Shown here: one piece after another, positions 35,084 through 42,625 of the stretch
How the letters are laid out: each line of letters begins with the position of its first letter
Numbering within the stretch: the stretch's first letter is position 1
Assembly: GCA_009694185.1 (NCBI GenBank)
Contig: SHVR01000001.1
Coordinates: 62,001-126,000, forward strand
Length of the DNA stretch: 64,000 bases
Direction of reading: 5' to 3'
Source of the DNA: Alphaproteobacteria bacterium
GTDB taxonomy: Bacteria; Pseudomonadota; Alphaproteobacteria; SHVR01
Notes under the pieces: generated by a model
What the model was told of the DNA's origin: nothing
What the model saw: the letters and a program-made list of their open reading frames with translations, nothing else
The model's database searches: none
Position numbers and translations under genes: made by a program

Positions 35084-36010
35084 ATGCTGTTCACCGTCTG
35101 GCCCGGGTATGCGGCACTGAACCCTTTTGCGGTTGCCTTGGCGGCCCTGCTCGCGGACGCCTTGTTCGGCGATCTCAGGCGGCGTGCCGAATGGCTGCCG
35201 CGCCCCCGCCGTTGGCTCCAGCGCCTTGCGGTGGTGTTCAGGGACCGGCTCAATCGACCCAACCGCTCGTCCGCCGACCTCGCCGGCCGGGGCCGTCTCG
35301 TCCTCCTAGGTCTGGTGTCGTTCGCGGCGCTGATGGGTGTCGGGCTTGGCTGGCTCGCGGTGATGCTGCCGGGCGGCGCGCTTCTGGAAGTGGTGATGGT
35401 CGCGGCGTTCCTGCGCCAGCGCGGCCTCTTTGGCCAACTTCGTGGCGTTGCCCGGGGCATGACCACGCGCGCGTCCTCGAAAGGCGATTCCCATACCCTG
35501 GCGCGCCAAGCGGTCGAGGCGGCGGCCGACGGCTATGCGAGCCGCGTCATTCTGCCCGTGCTGCTCTATCTATTGATCGGTATGCCCGGCCTCTGGGCTG
35601 GGGCGGCGCTCGGCGCCCTCGTCCAGGCCGGCCAGCCCGGCGAGGCATTCACCAATTTGGCGCGCCTCTTGCACGGCGTGCTGGTGGCCGTTCCGGCCCG
35701 CATCGCCGCCTTGCTCCTGGCCGCCGGCGCCCTGTTCACGCCCGGCGGTCGGCCGGGCGCCGCCAGCCGGAGCCTGCTTCGCCACGGCAACAGCGGTGAG
35801 ACGGCCCCGCGTGCCGCCCTTGCCGGGGCCTTGGACATGGCGCTCGGCGATCCACGCGCCGACGGCGGCACGCCCGCCTGGCTCGGCGACGGGCGCGCCC
35901 GTCTGGTCGTCTCGGACTTGCGCCGGACGGCGTTCCTGTTCGCGGTTGCCTGCTTGGTGCATGCCGCATTCGTGGCCCTTGGCGGGGCGATATGGATAGC
36001 TGCTCAATAA
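35084..36010 (+). CDS. CobD/CbiB-AmpE-like integral membrane protein
   Basis: A 308-residue polytopic protein with about five hydrophobic helices. Segments line up with CobD/CbiB (adenosylcobinamide-phosphate synthase): LLADALFGDLRR at the start, VPARIAALLLAAGAL in the middle, and DPRADGGTPAWLGDGRARL at the end. However the conserved acidic pair of the ARLDD motif reads ARLLHG, and the loop is shortened. No cobalamin gene or riboswitch is nearby. It could be a divergent CobD or a relative of the AmpE branch of the same superfamily. ATG 35084 has only a weak ribosome-binding site. It overlaps the convergent SYLF gene by seven bases. Confidence 0.6.
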   Translation: MLFTVWPGYAALNPFAVALAALLADALFGDLRRRAEWLPRPRRWLQRLAVVFRDRLNRPNRSSADLAGRGRLVLLGLVSFAALMGVGLGWLAVMLPGGALLEVVMVAAFLRQRGLFGQLRGVARGMTTRASSKGDSHTLARQAVEAAADGYASRVILPVLLYLLIGMPGLWAGAALGALVQAGQPGEAFTNLARLLHGVLVAVPARIAALLLAAGALFTPGGRPGAASRSLLRHGNSGETAPRAALAGALDMALGDPRADGGTPAWLGDGRARLVVSDLRRTAFLFAVACLVHAAFVALGGAIWIAAQ

Positions 36011-36687
36011 CGCGCCAGCACTTGGCGCAACGGGTCGGCATTCGGGTTCGTCACCGCATGGTCGAGCACGATCGATTTCGGCGCCACGGCGCGGCCATAG
36101 AATTGCTGGTTCAAATCCTCGCGGCGCGCGATCACCGAGCCCTCGAACGAGCCGCCGAAGAACAGCCCGGCGGTCAACGAGTAGCTGTAGAAATCGGCGT
36201 TCAGGTGGGTCCCGGCGGAGCCTTCCACCCCGACGCCGACGGGGCCGATGGCGATGCTGGCATCCACGCCAAGCTTCACTTGGTCCTCCATCACCGCCTT
36301 CAATCCCCGCTCCGACATGATCAGCAGGACGGCTTCCGACGACTGACCGCCGATCTGCAGGCCGAACGAGAAAGAGCCCACAGTATAGAACGCGGGATAA
36401 CCCCATTTGTTATTGCGATCGCGAGCGATCAAGAGGCCGGTGCCGCCCTCGCCGCCGAAGATGAACGCGCCTTTGAGGAGCATGGGAAAGATCAGCACCG
36501 CCTTGGCCCGCTTGAGCAGGGCCGGAAACGGCTCGACCTCCTTGGTACGGACCATTTTCTCGAGCGTGAGCCGGGCCTTCTCGACCAGTTCCTCCGACGT
36601 GTTATCGGCCGCCCGCGTCGGGCCGCCCGCCGATAGCAGGCCGGCAATCACGAGGCCGATCGCGAGAATGCGGTTGGGCTGAATCAT
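36004..36687 (-). CDS. SYLF-domain (Ysc84/DUF500) lipid-binding protein
   Basis: A 227-residue exported protein: signal peptide RILAIGLVIAGLLSAGGPTRA, then the SYLF domain with RAKAVLIFPMLLKGAFIFGG, GTGLLIARDRNNKWGYPAFY and SFSFGLQIGGQSSEAVLLIM, ending with a region that includes YSYSLTAGLFFGGSFEGS. SYLF proteins bind phosphoinositides in eukaryotes; the bacterial role in the envelope is unknown. AGGAGAAGG precedes ATG 36687. It lies 83 bp downstream of chrA on the same strand. Confidence 0.88.
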   Translation of the reverse strand: MIQPNRILAIGLVIAGLLSAGGPTRAADNTSEELVEKARLTLEKMVRTKEVEPFPALLKRAKAVLIFPMLLKGAFIFGGEGGTGLLIARDRNNKWGYPAFYTVGSFSFGLQIGGQSSEAVLLIMSERGLKAVMEDQVKLGVDASIAIGPVGVGVEGSAGTHLNADFYSYSLTAGLFFGGSFEGSVIARREDLNQQFYGRAVAPKSIVLDHAVTNPNADPLRQVLARY

Positions 36688-36770
36688 TGCCTTCTCCTGG
36701 AGTTGCCGCGGTACGGGCGGGCCTTCTCCTTGAATGATACATGCGGCACCGCCTCGGCTACCAGACTCGG

Positions 36771-38177
36771 CTAATACCCAGTCAGGCCGCCGAGATGCAG
36801 GGCGACGCCGATGCCCGCCGAGGCCAAAAGCGTCGGGATCATGCCGACCTTGAACCGGAAGACGGCGATGACCGCCGCGAGGGTGAGCAGCAGGGCGGCA
36901 ACATTCACGGAGGCGAGCACCGGCGCATCGAGGGCCATGAAGAAGGGTCGCGTCTCGGCAAAGAGCGTGTGCAGGGCAAACCATACCGCCAGATTCAGGA
37001 TCACGCCGACCACGGCGGCGGTGATGGCGGCGAGCGCGCCACTCAGCGCCTTGTTGCCGCGCAACGCCTCGATATAGGGGGCGCCGAGGAAAATCCAGAG
37101 AAAGCAGGGCGCGAAGGTGACCCAAGTGGCGAGCAAGCCGCCGAGCGTGCCCGCCAGCATCGGCGGCAGCCCGGATGCGTCGCGAAACGCCGCGAGAAAA
37201 CCCACAAATTGCACCACCATGATCAGCGGGCCGGGCGTGGTCTCGGCCATGCCGAGGCCGTCCAGCATCTCGCCCGGCTTGAGCCAGCCATAGGTCTCGA
37301 CCGCCTCCTGCGCCACATAGGCCAGCACCGCATAGGCGCCGCCAAAGGTGACCACGGCCATCTTGCTGAAGAAGACGGCTACTTGGGCATACACATTGCC
37401 AGCGCCGAGCAACAGGATCAGGGCCGCGACCGGCAACAACCAAAGGGCGGCGAAGATCGCCGATATCTTCAGCGACCAGGCGAGCGTCGGCCGGGCATGG
37501 TCGGGCATGGTCTCGCCGAGCGCGGAATCCGCGTCCTTGACCTCTTTGCCGCCAGCCTTGCCGTGACCGCCGCCGACCATAAACGCCGCGAGGCCGGCAC
37601 GCGCGCCGGCGAAGCCGATCAGGCCCGCTCCCAGCACGATCAGCGGGAAGCCGATACCGGCGACGAAGATGCCGAGGAAGGCAGCCACCGCGATGGCAAC
37701 CATGACGCCGTTCTTCAGCGCCCGCCGGCCGACCCTGAGGACGGCCTCCAGCACGATCGCCAGCACCGCGGCCTTGAGGCCGAAAAAGAGCGCCTGGACG
37801 ATGCCCGCCTTGCCGAGGCCGGCATAGAGCCAACTGAGCGCCATGATGGAAACGATTCCGGGCAACACGAAGAGGGTGCCGGCAACGAGCCCGCCCTTGG
37901 TCTTGTGCAGCAGCCAGCCGATATAGGTGGCAAGCTGCTGCGCCTCGGGCCCCGGCAGCAGGGTGCAGTAGTTGAGGGCGTGCAGGAAGCGGGTCTCGCC
38001 GATCCAGCGTTTCTCCTCTACCAGGATGCGGTGCATGACCGCGATCTGGCCGGCCGGCCCACCGAAGCTGAGGGCGGCGATGCGGACCCACACACGCACC
38101 GCCTCGCCGAAGGCAATGCCATGGGCGGGTGCCGCCGGGAGCGCCGCCGGTTCGATCGTCGCATCCACATTGGCCAT
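36771..38177 (-). CDS. chrA: Chromate efflux transporter ChrA
   Basis: A 468-residue CHR-family protein with two homologous halves of about six helices each. Landmarks are SFGGPAGQIAVMHRILVEEK and LLPGPEAQQLATYIGWLLHK in the first half, TFGGAYAVLAYVAQEAVETYGW and MAETTPGPLIMVVQFVGF in the second. ChrA exports chromate by proton motive force. GGGAGAGAAGAC precedes ATG 38177, just past the stop of the ornithine-cyclodeaminase-like gene (14 bp). A His/Lys/Gly-rich loop joins the halves. Confidence 0.93.
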   Translation of the reverse strand: MANVDATIEPAALPAAPAHGIAFGEAVRVWVRIAALSFGGPAGQIAVMHRILVEEKRWIGETRFLHALNYCTLLPGPEAQQLATYIGWLLHKTKGGLVAGTLFVLPGIVSIMALSWLYAGLGKAGIVQALFFGLKAAVLAIVLEAVLRVGRRALKNGVMVAIAVAAFLGIFVAGIGFPLIVLGAGLIGFAGARAGLAAFMVGGGHGKAGGKEVKDADSALGETMPDHARPTLAWSLKISAIFAALWLLPVAALILLLGAGNVYAQVAVFFSKMAVVTFGGAYAVLAYVAQEAVETYGWLKPGEMLDGLGMAETTPGPLIMVVQFVGFLAAFRDASGLPPMLAGTLGGLLATWVTFAPCFLWIFLGAPYIEALRGNKALSGALAAITAAVVGVILNLAVWFALHTLFAETRPFFMALDAPVLASVNVAALLLTLAAVIAVFRFKVGMIPTLLASAGIGVALHLGGLTGY

Positions 38178-38191
38178 GGTCTTCTCTCCCG

Positions 38192-39178
38192 TCATGCCAA
38201 CCGGCACCGCGTGCCGCGGCCGGCTTCAAGCGCCAACTCATAGGCCCGGGCGGCGGCGGCTACGTCCTGGATGCCGGTCCCGGTACTGTCGAAGATCGTG
38301 ATCTCGTCACCGCGCGTCCGGCCGGGCCGGCGGCCGCCGACCAGATCGGCGAGCTCGCCATGGACGTCGCCCTCGCGCATCGCGCCAGCCGCGAGCGCAT
38401 GATGGAGATCGCCCATGGCGACGCACTGGGCGAGCATATCCGCGACCACGGTCGCTTGGGCCATGAGCGCCGGCGCAATTTCCCTCTTGTCCGGATTGTC
38501 GGCGCCGATGGCCGCGATGAATGTACCGGGCCGAACGTCGTCGATGCCGAGGAAGGGTTCGCTTGCCGTGGTGCAGGTGGCTATCACGTCGCTCTGGCGG
38601 GTGGCCGGGCGGTGGTCGGTGACCGCCACCACCTTGATCCCGAGCTCGGAGGACATCTCTCGCCCATAGCCGGCCGCCGCATCGCCATCCACGTCCCAGG
38701 CGAAGGCGCGACGGAGGCCAAGGCTATGGTGGAGGGCCTTGAGCTGGATGCGGCCTTGCGCGCCGCAACCGCACACGGTCGCGGTTGCGGAGTCTGGGCG
38801 CGCGAGATGGCGGGCGGCGATCGCCGTTGCCGCCCCGGTTCGCTGGATCGTGATTTCGATCGAATCCAGGAGGGCGAGCGGCGTGCCATTGGCACCATCC
38901 AAGAGCAGTACGGCGCCCTGGATGGTCGGCAGGCCGAACCGGCGCCGGTTGCCTGGAAAATTGGCATTGACCTTCACCGCCACATAGGGCCGGCCGAGCG
39001 TCAGGCCGGCGGCCTTGGCGTGGAAGCCGCCATCCTCGGCCTGAATGTGGAGTGGCGGCGGCGATGCGGATCGGCCTTCGGCATGCAGCCGGAAGGCCTG
39101 GTCAACGGCCTCTACATAGTCGGCGAACCGCATCACCGCCTGGAGGTCCCGGCGCGACAGGATCAGGATATCGCTCAT
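38192..39178 (-). CDS. Ornithine cyclodeaminase/mu-crystallin family protein
   Basis: A 328-residue NAD(P)-binding protein. It has KAAGLTLGRPYVAVKVNANFP, the substrate-site arginine region EITIQRTGAATAIAARHLAR, and a Rossmann glycine motif ATVCGCGAQGRIQLKAL. Members include ornithine cyclodeaminase, alanine dehydrogenase and ketimine reductase; which activity applies is not clear. The gene sits between chrB and chrA: its ATG overlaps the chrB stop by four bases and its stop is 14 bp from chrA, so it is almost certainly co-expressed with them. Confidence 0.85.
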   Translation of the reverse strand: MSDILILSRRDLQAVMRFADYVEAVDQAFRLHAEGRSASPPPLHIQAEDGGFHAKAAGLTLGRPYVAVKVNANFPGNRRRFGLPTIQGAVLLLDGANGTPLALLDSIEITIQRTGAATAIAARHLARPDSATATVCGCGAQGRIQLKALHHSLGLRRAFAWDVDGDAAAGYGREMSSELGIKVVAVTDHRPATRQSDVIATCTTASEPFLGIDDVRPGTFIAAIGADNPDKREIAPALMAQATVVADMLAQCVAMGDLHHALAAGAMREGDVHGELADLVGGRRPGRTRGDEITIFDSTGTGIQDVAAAARAYELALEAGRGTRCRLA

Positions 39179-40131
39179 GACCGTGCCGCCAGGCCGCCGA
39201 ACGAACGATAGAGATCCTCGAACAAGGCGCCACCACGGTGAAGACGCTCGTCATCGTCCGACGTCTGGGCGTAAATTCCGGCGAGCAGCCGGCCGATCCC
39301 GGTTGCCTCCTCGCGGGCGAATTTGCCGTCCTTGAGGTCGAGATCGTGGACGATCTCGGCGATCGACTGTAACGCCGGGTCGGCCAAGCCGACCCTCGCC
39401 ATCAGCACCTCGAAGGTGCATTGCTCGCCGATATGGGTGATTTCGGCCTCGAACATGTCGAAGCGGACCTCGTCGGCCTGGCGGACATAGTCCTTGGTCG
39501 CCACGAACTTGAACCGCGCGGCCGGATCGACGCAGCGGCGCACCAGCCACGCCGACGCGATGCGGTCCACCTCGACGCCCCGCCGCGTCACCCAAACTTT
39601 GCCCGTGAGCGCGCCCGCTTTGGTCATGGCAGCCTCCTGTTCGGTGTCGGGAGCAGCCGGCTCGATACGCGCCTTGAGGGCGCCGAGCAGGCCCTCGACC
39701 ACCACCCGTCCGGTGGCGTCGAAGAAGTCGACGCGCGCCACATCGCGGAAGCGCCGTTCCAGCCTGCGCAGGGCGCTGGCAAGCTCAGCCTTTTCATGAT
39801 CGCCAAGGGCGCGTAGCTCGCGGGCGATCTCGTCATAGTCGGCGTCCCGGGCGGCGTTGAACAGGGCGCGGATGGCGGCATCGCCGAGGCCCTCGATGAA
39901 GCGCGCCTCGCAGAGTGTCGCCTCGGCGCCGCCTTCCACGATCTCGCGCCAGAGCCACTCGAAATCCTCCCGGGTCTGATCGCCGGCCGGCAGCACATAG
40001 ACCGAGTTTTTGAGCGCGATGGCGCCCAGACCCTGCAAGCGGCGCCAGATCTTGACCCGGAAATAGGCGGGCTTCGGTGGCAGTTGATGGATGAGAAGCA
40101 GCCATGGCGCCTCGCGGGGTTCGTCATTCAT
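39175..40131 (-). CDS. chrB: ChrB, chromate-sensing regulator
   Basis: A 318-residue two-domain protein. The N-terminal part (WLLLIHQLPPKPAYFRVKIW, then LGAIALKNSVYVLPAG) is the ChrB N domain, and from about residue 175 (GKVWVTRRGVEVDRIASAWL) the C-terminal ChrB domain. ChrB regulates the chr genes in response to chromate. The C-terminal domain is duplicated as the separate gene across the divergent promoter. Only a weak ribosome-binding site lies before ATG 40131, and the predicted leader is under 20 bases. Confidence 0.9.
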   Translation of the reverse strand: MNDEPREAPWLLLIHQLPPKPAYFRVKIWRRLQGLGAIALKNSVYVLPAGDQTREDFEWLWREIVEGGAEATLCEARFIEGLGDAAIRALFNAARDADYDEIARELRALGDHEKAELASALRRLERRFRDVARVDFFDATGRVVVEGLLGALKARIEPAAPDTEQEAAMTKAGALTGKVWVTRRGVEVDRIASAWLVRRCVDPAARFKFVATKDYVRQADEVRFDMFEAEITHIGEQCTFEVLMARVGLADPALQSIAEIVHDLDLKDGKFAREEATGIGRLLAGIYAQTSDDDERLHRGGALFEDLYRSFGGLAARS

Positions 40132-40154
40132 GGCGTTCTTGTATCACTTATCTG

Positions 40155-40185
40155 TTGATATAGCAACAACTGTATCATATATCAA
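40155..40185. promoter_or_regulatory. Palindromic bidirectional promoter of the chromate locus
   Basis: TTGATATA and TATATCAA form an exact eight-base inverted repeat with a 15-base spacer. The symmetry writes a -35 TTGATA, a 17-base gap and a -10 TATATC on each strand. On the plus strand they lie at 40155-40160 and 40178-40183; on the minus strand at 40185-40180 and 40162-40157. TGTATCA also occurs at 40140 and 40171, a possible ChrB-binding repeat. Expected starts are near 40190 rightward and 40150 leftward. Confidence 0.65.
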
Positions 40186-40212
40186 TCGTCGTTCTTGAAA
40201 GGAGACCGACCG

Positions 40213-40260
40213 ATGACACCATCCTTATCCTCGACTCTTTCCGCCGTGGTGACGCCATGA
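40213..40260 (+). CDS. 15-residue leader peptide
   Basis: ATG 40213 follows a strong GAAAGGAGACC ribosome-binding site and encodes MTPSLSSTLSAVVTP, then TGA. The stop overlaps the ATG of the next gene (ATGA, 40257-40260). The downstream gene has no comparable ribosome-binding site of its own, so its translation is probably coupled to this peptide. The Ser/Thr-rich content resembles no recognised attenuation peptide. It could serve in sensing, or purely to load ribosomes. Confidence 0.55.
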   Translation: MTPSLSSTLSAVVTP

Positions 40261-40739
40261 AGTGGGTGACACGGGCGCGCCCGAAAATCGACCGCATCGC
40301 CTGCCCCTGGCTGATCACCCGCTTCATCGACCCAGCGCCGGAGTTTCTCTATGTGCCGAGCGAGCGCGTGCTTGCCATGGCTGACGAGACCGGCGCCACA
40401 CCCTATGACGTGCCCGGGGTCGAGTTCACCCATGTGGGCGAATTATGCAGTTTCGATGCATTCCTCGTCCGCTACAAGCTGAGCGACCCGGCGCTCGCCA
40501 GTTTGGCCTTGATCGTGCGCGGGGCGGACACTTCACGCCTCGATCTCACGCCCCAGTCGCCCGGCCTCTTCGCCATGTCGCTTGGCCTCTCGGCCTGCTT
40601 TGCCGACGACCATGAGATGCTGAAGCACGGCATGGTCATGTATGACGCGCTCTATGCCTGGTGCCGAAGCCTGCAAGGCGAGACCCATGCCTGGCCGCCG
40701 GCCGACTGGCCCCCCGTTCGATCGCCGGCAAAGGAGTAA
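40257..40739 (+). CDS. Free-standing ChrB C-terminal domain protein
   Basis: A 160-residue protein. Its start MKWVTRARPKIDRIACPWLI aligns with the ChrB C-terminal domain encoded across the divergent promoter (KVWVTRRGVEVDRIASAWLV), and GVEFTHVGELCSFDAFLVRY continues the match with EITHIGEQCTFEVLMARV. Such proteins are annotated as chromate resistance proteins; the biochemical role is unknown. It lacks the N-terminal regulatory domain, so it may be an effector or anti-regulator. It starts inside the leader-peptide stop and ends five bases before the SOD gene. Confidence 0.85.
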   Translation: MKWVTRARPKIDRIACPWLITRFIDPAPEFLYVPSERVLAMADETGATPYDVPGVEFTHVGELCSFDAFLVRYKLSDPALASLALIVRGADTSRLDLTPQSPGLFAMSLGLSACFADDHEMLKHGMVMYDALYAWCRSLQGETHAWPPADWPPVRSPAKE

Positions 40740-40744
40740 GACCG

Positions 40745-41659
40745 ATGATCTACGCCATCAAGCCGCTACCCTTCGAACCGGAGGCCGTGACGTTACTCTC
40801 CGAGAAGCTCGTCCAGAGCCATCACGCCAACAATTATTCGGGCGCGGTCAAGCGCCTGAACGCGCTGCGCGCCGAGTTCGCCCGGCTCGATTGGACCAAG
40901 GCCGCCAATTTCACGCTCAACGGCCTGAAGCGCGAGGAATTGATCGCCGCCAATTCGGCGTTCCTGCATGAGCTGTATTTCGAGAGCATCGGCGCTGGCT
41001 CGGCGCTCAAGCCCGGCGGCCTCGCGGTCGCCTTCGCGCGGGACTTCGGCGCCTTCGAGCGCTGGCGGGATGAATTCACCGCCATGGGCAAGGCGCTCGG
41101 TGGCGGCTCGGGATGGGTATTGTGCTCGTGGTCGAGCCAGGAGAACCGCCTCGTCAACCAATGGGCCGCCGACCATGCCCACCTTCTGGGCGGGGCCACG
41201 CCCATACTGGCACTCGACATGTATGAGCATGCCTATCACATGGATTTCGGCGCCAACGCCGCCCTCTATGTGGACACCTTCATGGCCAATATCGACTGGG
41301 AGAAGGCGAACGCCCGCTATGGGGCGGCCATCCACCATGCGACTTCCGATTTGGCCATGCCCAGCGCGGAGGTGCTCGGCGACAGGGACAAGATCATGCT
41401 GGTCGACGTCCGCCGCCAGGGCACCTTCGCGGCGGCCAAGGAGATGATCGCCGGCGCCACTTGGCAAGACCCTGAAAAAGTCGAGACCTGGTCGAGCACG
41501 CTCCCCCCGGCTAAGCCGGTGGTGGTCTATTGCGTCTATGGCCACGAAGTGGGGCAGTCGACCGCCGCGATCTTGCGCGCCAAGGGTATCGACGCGCGCT
41601 TCCTCGCGGGCGGTATTCACGACTGGCTGGCCGCCGGTCGGCCGATCCAGAAGAAGTAG
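40745..41659 (+). CDS. Fe/Mn superoxide dismutase fused to a rhodanese domain
   Basis: A 304-residue fusion. Residues 1-200 are an Fe/Mn SOD: metal ligands His26 (SHHANNYSGA), His75 (FLHELYFESIG), Asp158 and His162 (LALDMYEHAYHMDFG). Residues about 205-304 are a rhodanese domain with DKIMLVDVRRQGTF and active-site Cys263 in VVVYCVYGHEVGQS, ending FLAGGIHDWLAAGRP. SODs occur in chr operons as ChrC, probably limiting superoxide formed during Cr(VI) reduction; the rhodanese half could handle sulfur or thiol chemistry. It has no signal peptide. Confidence 0.9.
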   Translation: MIYAIKPLPFEPEAVTLLSEKLVQSHHANNYSGAVKRLNALRAEFARLDWTKAANFTLNGLKREELIAANSAFLHELYFESIGAGSALKPGGLAVAFARDFGAFERWRDEFTAMGKALGGGSGWVLCSWSSQENRLVNQWAADHAHLLGGATPILALDMYEHAYHMDFGANAALYVDTFMANIDWEKANARYGAAIHHATSDLAMPSAEVLGDRDKIMLVDVRRQGTFAAAKEMIAGATWQDPEKVETWSSTLPPAKPVVVYCVYGHEVGQSTAAILRAKGIDARFLAGGIHDWLAAGRPIQKK

Positions 41660-41682
41660 GCGTTACACGGAGGAGTCTCGCG

Positions 41683-42609
41683 ATGGCGATGAAGAATGTC
41701 GGTTATATCGACCTGCCAGAACATCGCGGCGCGGGTGGTTTCGACCATGCCGATATTCACGCGCCATCCGACCGTCTCTACGTCGCGCATACCGCCAACG
41801 ATGCGCTCGACGTGATCGACAGCGCACGGGATCGATACATCGAATCGGTATCCGGGCTGAAGGCGGTAGCCGGTGCGCTTGTGTCCGAAGCGCGCGGATT
41901 AGTCTTCACATCCAATCGTGGCGAGAACACGGTCTCGGTGTTTCAGCCACATGCCGAGCGGGACGCTTTCAAGATCGCCGTCGGCATGCAGCCCAATGGA
42001 CTCGCGTTCGACTCCGCGCGTGGCATTCTGATCGCCGCGAACGTGGGCGATCCCGCGATTCCGGGTTCGCATACGGTATCGGTCGTGGATATCGCGCGTC
42101 GCAAGCGGATCGCCGAGATCGAAGTCCCCGGCCGCACGCGCTGGGCGATTTACGACGGGGCGCTCGAGGTGTTCTTCGTCAATATCGCATCTCCGGCACG
42201 GATCGTCGTTATTGACGCCCGTGACCCGACCAAGGTCTCGAAGGCCTACGAGGTTCCGGCGGCAGGCCCGCACGGACTGGATATCGATCTCGCCACGGGG
42301 CGGTTACTGTGCGCCTGCGATGCCGGTGTGTTGCTCGCTATTGACGCCGTTTCGGGTCGTGTGCGCGGCGAAGTTTCCCTGAGCGGCGTGCCGGACGTCA
42401 TTTTCCACAATCCGCGATCCGGGCGCCTTTATGTCGCCATCGGCGATCCCGGGGTCATGGACGTGGTCGATATTGGCGCCATGCGCCGGGAGGAAGTGGT
42501 GCCGACGGAAGCCGGCGCGCACACGCTGGCGCTCGACCGGAAGAGAAACAAAGTCTACGCGTTCCTGCCGCAATCCCATCGTGCCGCGGTGTTCCAGGAC
42601 ACTGTTTGA
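41683..42609 (+). CDS. YncE-like beta-propeller protein
   Basis: A 308-residue protein made of repeated units such as RLYVAHTANDALDVIDSA, GLVFTSNRGENTVSVFQP and GRLYVAIGDPGVMDVVDIG, the YVTN/NHL-like propeller pattern. No signal peptide is visible, unlike most YncE proteins, so it is probably cytoplasmic. GGAGGAG precedes ATG 41683. It follows the SOD-rhodanese gene by 23 bp and is likely the last gene of the rightward chromate transcript. Function is unknown. Base composition is slightly less GC-biased than its neighbours. Confidence 0.8.
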   Translation: MAMKNVGYIDLPEHRGAGGFDHADIHAPSDRLYVAHTANDALDVIDSARDRYIESVSGLKAVAGALVSEARGLVFTSNRGENTVSVFQPHAERDAFKIAVGMQPNGLAFDSARGILIAANVGDPAIPGSHTVSVVDIARRKRIAEIEVPGRTRWAIYDGALEVFFVNIASPARIVVIDARDPTKVSKAYEVPAAGPHGLDIDLATGRLLCACDAGVLLAIDAVSGRVRGEVSLSGVPDVIFHNPRSGRLYVAIGDPGVMDVVDIGAMRREEVVPTEAGAHTLALDRKRNKVYAFLPQSHRAAVFQDTV

Positions 42610-42625
42610 CGGCAGCCCGGATAAC

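Noticed and set aside
36004-38241. A 745-residue minus-strand frame spanning chrA and the SYLF gene
   Set aside because: Its first two-thirds is Arg/Gly-rich shadow of chrA in another frame; only the last 227 residues (SYLF protein) are real.
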